This document shows, piece by piece, positions 5,192 through 8,000 of a stretch of 8,000 nt of DNA; the stretch's first letter is position 1; each line of letters opens with the position of its first letter. The position numbers were made by a program, and so were the translations under genes. The notes below the pieces were generated by a model. It saw nothing but the letters and a program-made list of their open reading frames with translations. It was not told where the DNA came from and did not search any database. Origin of the DNA: Pseudomonadota bacterium (GTDB lineage Bacteria; Pseudomonadota; Gammaproteobacteria; Burkholderiales; Burkholderiaceae_D); assembly GCA_023389425.1 (NCBI GenBank), contig JAEWEK010000211.1, positions 1 to 8,000 on the forward strand. Direction: 5' to 3'.

Positions 5192-6283
5192 ATGAGTCTC
5201 AAATGCGGCATCGTCGGCCTGCCCAACGTCGGCAAGTCCACCCTGTTCAACGCCCTGACCAAGGCCGGCATCCCGGCTGAAAACTATCCGTTCTGCACGA
5301 TCGAGCCGAACGTCGGCGTGGTCGAGGTGCCTGACCCGCGCATGGGCAAGCTGGCCGAGATCGTCAAGCCGGAGCGCATCGTCCCCGCCATCGTCGAGTT
5401 CGTCGACATCGCTGGCCTGGTGGCCGGCGCATCGAAAGGCGAGGGCCTGGGCAACCAGTTCCTGTCGCACATCCGCGAGACCGACGCCATCGTCAACGTC
5501 GTGCGTTGCTTCGAAGACCCGAACGTGATCCACGTGGCCGGCAAGGTCAGCCCGATCGACGACATCGAAGTGATCCAGACCGAACTGGCGCTGGCCGACA
5601 TGGGCACCGTCGAAAAGGCGATCCACCGCGAGCAGAAGAAGGCGCGTTCGGGCGACAAGGACGCGGCCAAGCTGGTCGCCATCCTCGAACGGATCATGCC
5701 GCAGCTGGACGAAGGCAAGCCGGTGCGCGCCATGGGCTTCGACGCCGAGCAGATGGAACTGATCAAGCCGCTGTGCCTGATCACCTCCAAGCCGGCCATG
5801 TACGTGGCCAACGTGTCCGACAACGGCTTCACCAACAATCCATTCCTGGACAAGCTGACGGAATACGCGAAGTCGCAGAACGCGCCGATCGTCGCCATCT
5901 GCGCTGCCATCGAGTCGGAAATCGCCGACCTCGAGGACGAAGACAAGGAAGCCTTCCTGGCCGACATGGGCATGGAAGAGCCGGGCCTGGACCGCCTGAT
6001 CCGCGCCGCCTACAAGCTGCTCGGCCTGCAGACCTACTTCACTGCCGGCGTGAAAGAAGTGCGCGCCTGGACCATCCACATCGGCGACACCGCCCCGCAG
6101 GCGGCCGGCGTGATCCACACCGACTTCGAGCGCGGCTTCATCCGCGCGCAGACCATTTCCTTCGACGACTACATCACCTACAAGGGCGAGTCGGGCGCAA
6201 AGGAAGCCGGCAAGATGCGCGCCGAAGGCAAGGAATACGTGGTCAAGGATGGGGATGTGCTGAACTTCCTGTTCAACGTCTGA
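5192..6283 (+). CDS. ychF: Redox-regulated ATPase YchF (Obg-family, OLA1 homologue)
   Basis: A universally conserved ribosome-associated P-loop ATPase, 363 residues, the normal length. The P-loop is GLPNVGKST (9-17), switch/G3 is DIAGL (72-76), and a coiled-coil-like helical insert follows the G-domain core (about 125-200). The C-terminal TGS domain covers about 279-362 and ends VLNFLFNV, as in the family. The G4 base-recognition site, NKxD in true GTPases and NxxE in YchF/OLA1, reads NVSD (207-210), so the last position is Asp rather than Glu. Cys35, in NYPFCTIEPN, is the position linked to redox control in the E. coli protein. ATG 5192 is the only start matching the family's MSLKCGIVG beginning. 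The gene has its own -10 and ends at a bidirectional terminator. It belongs to the prs-rplY-pth-ychF neighbourhood, split here by two accessory genes. Confidence 0.97.
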   Translation: MSLKCGIVGLPNVGKSTLFNALTKAGIPAENYPFCTIEPNVGVVEVPDPRMGKLAEIVKPERIVPAIVEFVDIAGLVAGASKGEGLGNQFLSHIRETDAIVNVVRCFEDPNVIHVAGKVSPIDDIEVIQTELALADMGTVEKAIHREQKKARSGDKDAAKLVAILERIMPQLDEGKPVRAMGFDAEQMELIKPLCLITSKPAMYVANVSDNGFTNNPFLDKLTEYAKSQNAPIVAICAAIESEIADLEDEDKEAFLADMGMEEPGLDRLIRAAYKLLGLQTYFTAGVKEVRAWTIHIGDTAPQAAGVIHTDFERGFIRAQTISFDDYITYKGESGAKEAGKMRAEGKEYVVKDGDVLNFLFNV

Positions 6284-6315
6284 GTTCGCAATCGGAATCC
6301 GCCGGATCCCGATGG

Positions 6316-6351
6316 AAAAAGCCCCAGTGCCAATGGCCCCGGGGCTTTTTT
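6316..6351. terminator. Bidirectional intrinsic terminator between ychF and the efflux genes
   Basis: AAAAAGCCCC (6316-6325) pairs with GGGGCTTTTT (6341-6350), followed by one more T. Inside, GCC-AAT-GGC (6329-6337) can add a small inner stem above a 3x3 internal loop. It starts 32 nt after the ychF stop, and its minus-strand copy lies just beyond the stop of the convergent outer-membrane factor gene. T-runs exist on both strands (six for ychF, five for the efflux operon), so it should serve both. Confidence 0.88.
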
Positions 6352-6356
6352 GTCGG

Positions 6357-7784
6357 TCAAGTTTTCCCGGGAAGCGCGTCGGCCTGGCTCTGCTTGTCTT
6401 TCCAGCCGCCGCCCAGCGCCTTGTACAAGGACACCGTCGCCTGCAGGCGCTTCAGTTTCAGTATCCCCATATCGTTCTGCACGTCGGACAAGGCGCGCTG
6501 CGTATCCAGCACGGTCATGAAATCTTCGGCGCCAACCTTGTAACGGATTTCCGACAAGTTATAGGCCTCGCGTGCCTGCTCCAATTCAGTCGTCTTCAAG
6601 CGCCGTTGCTCATCCAGGCTGTGGATCTGGCCCAGCGCCCTGTCCACTTCCGACAAGGCGGAAATCACGGTCGCGCGATACACCTGCACCAGTTCCTGCT
6701 TCCGGGCGATGGCGATGTCGCGCTCGCGCTTCAAGCGGTCGCCGTCGAAAATCGGCGCCATCAGCGAGACGCTGACATTGGCGAGCAGGTTCGGTGCATT
6801 CAGCAGCGACAGCAAGGCGCTGCTTTGCGTACCGAGGGATCCGGTCAGATTAATGCTGGGGAACAGGTTCGCGCGGGCGACGGCCACGTTGGCATTGGCG
6901 GCGGCCAGGTTCGCCTCGGCGCGCCGGATGTCGGGCCGGCGCGTCAGCAGCTCGGACGGCAAGCCCGGCGACACCTCGGGCAAGGTGATCGTATCCAGAC
7001 CTTCCTGGCCGACGGAGAACGCATCCGGCGTTTTGCCGAGCAGGATGGCCAGTGCCGCCTGCGCTTCGCGTTCCTGCTGCATCAGGGGCGGAATTTCCGC
7101 TTCCTGCTGCGCCAGGGCGGAGCGCTGGCGCGCCAGGTCGAGCGGAGAGGCCGCGCCCGCGCTCTTTTGTGCCTCCACCAATTTCAGCACATGCTCGGCA
7201 TTCGCCACGTGTTCGCGCGCGACGGCCAACTGGTCATGCAAGGACAACACCTGCAGATAGGTCGAGACGATGCCGCTGGTGACCGTCAATGCGACGGTCT
7301 GCCGGTCGAAGCGGTTGGCATCGAGCGACGCTTCCGCGGACGCCACGCTGGCCTTGTTCTTGCCCCAGAAATCGACTTCGTAGGACACCTGCAGCACATT
7401 GCTGGCGGAGGTGCTTGCCCTGCCGCTGCCAATCGGTACTGCCCGGTTGGCGTCGCTGTACAAATTCGCGGATGGCAGCAAGGACACGCCGGCAATGCGC
7501 GCCTCGGCCTCGGCCTGCCGCATGCGCGCGAGGGCGCCCGCCAGCTCGAGATTGCCGGACTGGCCATCCGTGACCAGTTGCGTGAGCGTGGGGCTGCCGA
7601 ATCGCTGCCACCAGTTCTTGTCCGGCCACTCCTGGTGGTTCGGCGTATCGGACAGCGACCAAGCGGAAGGCAAGTCGACCTTTGGCGGCGGCTCCGCGAT
7701 GGGAGCATGGCTGGCGCAGCCCGCCAGCACGGTGCAAGCCAGGCCGGACAGGATGGATGGGAGCTTGAAGCTGTGATGCGTCAT
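6357..7784 (-). CDS. Efflux transporter outer membrane factor lipoprotein (NodT/OprM family)
   Basis: The TolC-like outer-membrane channel of a tripartite drug or metabolite exporter. The 475 residues fit the family. A lipoprotein signal peptide (1-22) ends in the lipobox LAGC with Cys23 as the lipidation site. Two OEP-type repeats follow: the first runs about 60-255 (WWQRFGSPTLTQLV at 58-71, YEVDFWGKNKASV at 135-147), the second about 270-460. The second contains the signature LLTRRPDIRRAEANLAAANA (279-298) and later SEIRYKVGAEDFMTVLDTQR (411-430). ATG 7784-7782 is chosen because it gives the signal peptide and has GAGG 5 nt upstream; an in-frame extension to 7934 would overlap the adaptor gene. 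The start lies 7 nt after the adaptor's stop, and the ribosome site overlaps that stop, so the two are probably translationally coupled. The exported compound cannot be told. Confidence 0.93.
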   Translation of the reverse strand: MTHHSFKLPSILSGLACTVLAGCASHAPIAEPPPKVDLPSAWSLSDTPNHQEWPDKNWWQRFGSPTLTQLVTDGQSGNLELAGALARMRQAEAEARIAGVSLLPSANLYSDANRAVPIGSGRASTSASNVLQVSYEVDFWGKNKASVASAEASLDANRFDRQTVALTVTSGIVSTYLQVLSLHDQLAVAREHVANAEHVLKLVEAQKSAGAASPLDLARQRSALAQQEAEIPPLMQQEREAQAALAILLGKTPDAFSVGQEGLDTITLPEVSPGLPSELLTRRPDIRRAEANLAAANANVAVARANLFPSINLTGSLGTQSSALLSLLNAPNLLANVSVSLMAPIFDGDRLKRERDIAIARKQELVQVYRATVISALSEVDRALGQIHSLDEQRRLKTTELEQAREAYNLSEIRYKVGAEDFMTVLDTQRALSDVQNDMGILKLKRLQATVSLYKALGGGWKDKQSQADALPGKT

Positions 7785-7791
7785 TGGCGCC

Positions 7792-8000
7792 TCAGGAACC
7801 CGATGAGGCCGGCTTCGTTCCGGAATCGGCCGCCGCCGGCGCGGCAGGCACGGTTGGCGCCGGACCGACCAGCACCTTGTCGCCCACGGCCAGGCCCGAC
7901 AGAACCTGTGCCTGTTGCGAATCGCGCAATCCAATCTTCACCTTGCGTGCGCTGACGCGGTGGCCGGCATCGAGGACATTGACGCTGTACAGGCCATCGT
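7792..8000 (-). CDS. Periplasmic adaptor (membrane fusion) subunit of efflux system, C-terminus only
   Basis: The last 68 residues plus stop of a protein whose 5' part lies beyond the window. Reading from the first full codon (7998), it begins DGLYSVNVLD and contains VKIGLRDSQQAQVLSGLAVG (20-39) followed by DKVLVG (40-45). This is the membrane-proximal C-terminal pattern of HlyD/MacA/AcrA-type adaptors, closest in feel to MacA-type ones. A proline/alanine-rich, serine-ending tail of about 23 residues follows. The stop TGA (7794-7792) overlaps the GAGG ribosome site of the outer-membrane factor. The inner-membrane pump (MacB-type ABC or RND) is not between adaptor and channel, so it would have to be upstream of the adaptor or elsewhere. 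The frame is too short for the usual gene-calling length but is well supported by motif and spacing. Confidence 0.85.
   Translation of the reverse strand, partial: DGLYSVNVLDAGHRVSARKVKIGLRDSQQAQVLSGLAVGDKVLVGPAPTVPAAPAAADSGTKPASSGS

Noticed and set aside
7785..7934. In-frame upstream extension of the outer-membrane factor
   Set aside because: It overlaps the adaptor coding end and would place the lipobox internally; the lipoprotein signal fits ATG 7784.
6357..7955. A 547-codon plus-strand open frame opposite the outer-membrane factor gene
   Set aside because: It is the antisense shadow of a clearly identified lipoprotein gene, with no domain of its own.

Overview
This 8-kb window is high-GC chromosomal DNA from a betaproteobacterium, most likely a member of the Oxalobacteraceae (Massilia, Janthinobacterium or Herbaspirillum type). 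That placement is an inference. It rests on the order prs-rplY-pth-(...)-ychF, typical of Burkholderiales; on the long, CTC-type L25; and on a dispersed GCGAAAGC hairpin repeat common in these genomes. No phage, insertion sequence, CRISPR array, tRNA or rRNA gene was recognised.

Layout. Positions 1-423 hold the C-terminal 140 residues of ribose-phosphate pyrophosphokinase (prs, +). A 189-bp structured gap leads to rplY (ribosomal protein L25, 613-1212, +), which ends in a strong intrinsic terminator. A 245-bp gap carrying an interspersed repeat and an extended -10 promoter leads to pth (peptidyl-tRNA hydrolase, 1458-2042, +). Only 19 bp away and convergent is an exported DUF3857/transglutaminase-like protein (2062-3912, -). 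It diverges across 100 bp from a patatin-like phospholipase (4013-5095, +), which looks leaderless. ychF follows (5192-6283, +) with its own -10 element. A bidirectional terminator separates ychF from the convergent efflux genes: an outer-membrane factor lipoprotein (6357-7784, -) and, upstream of it, the C-terminus of a periplasmic adaptor (7792-8000, -, cut by the window edge).

How the genes relate. prs, rplY, pth and ychF are a housekeeping set for nucleotide precursor supply, 5S rRNA/ribosome assembly, peptidyl-tRNA recycling and a ribosome-associated ATPase. The transglutaminase-like and patatin-like genes sit between pth and ychF as an accessory divergent pair; neither has a known substrate. 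The efflux genes form two parts of a tripartite exporter whose inner-membrane pump lies outside the window.

No clearly new multi-gene system was found. The most interesting non-coding signal is the rplY leader. It holds an octamer in two direct copies and one inverted copy, so one strand could pair with either of two partners upstream of the L25 start codon. A shared 9-mer extended -10 in front of both pth and the patatin gene is the second point worth checking.
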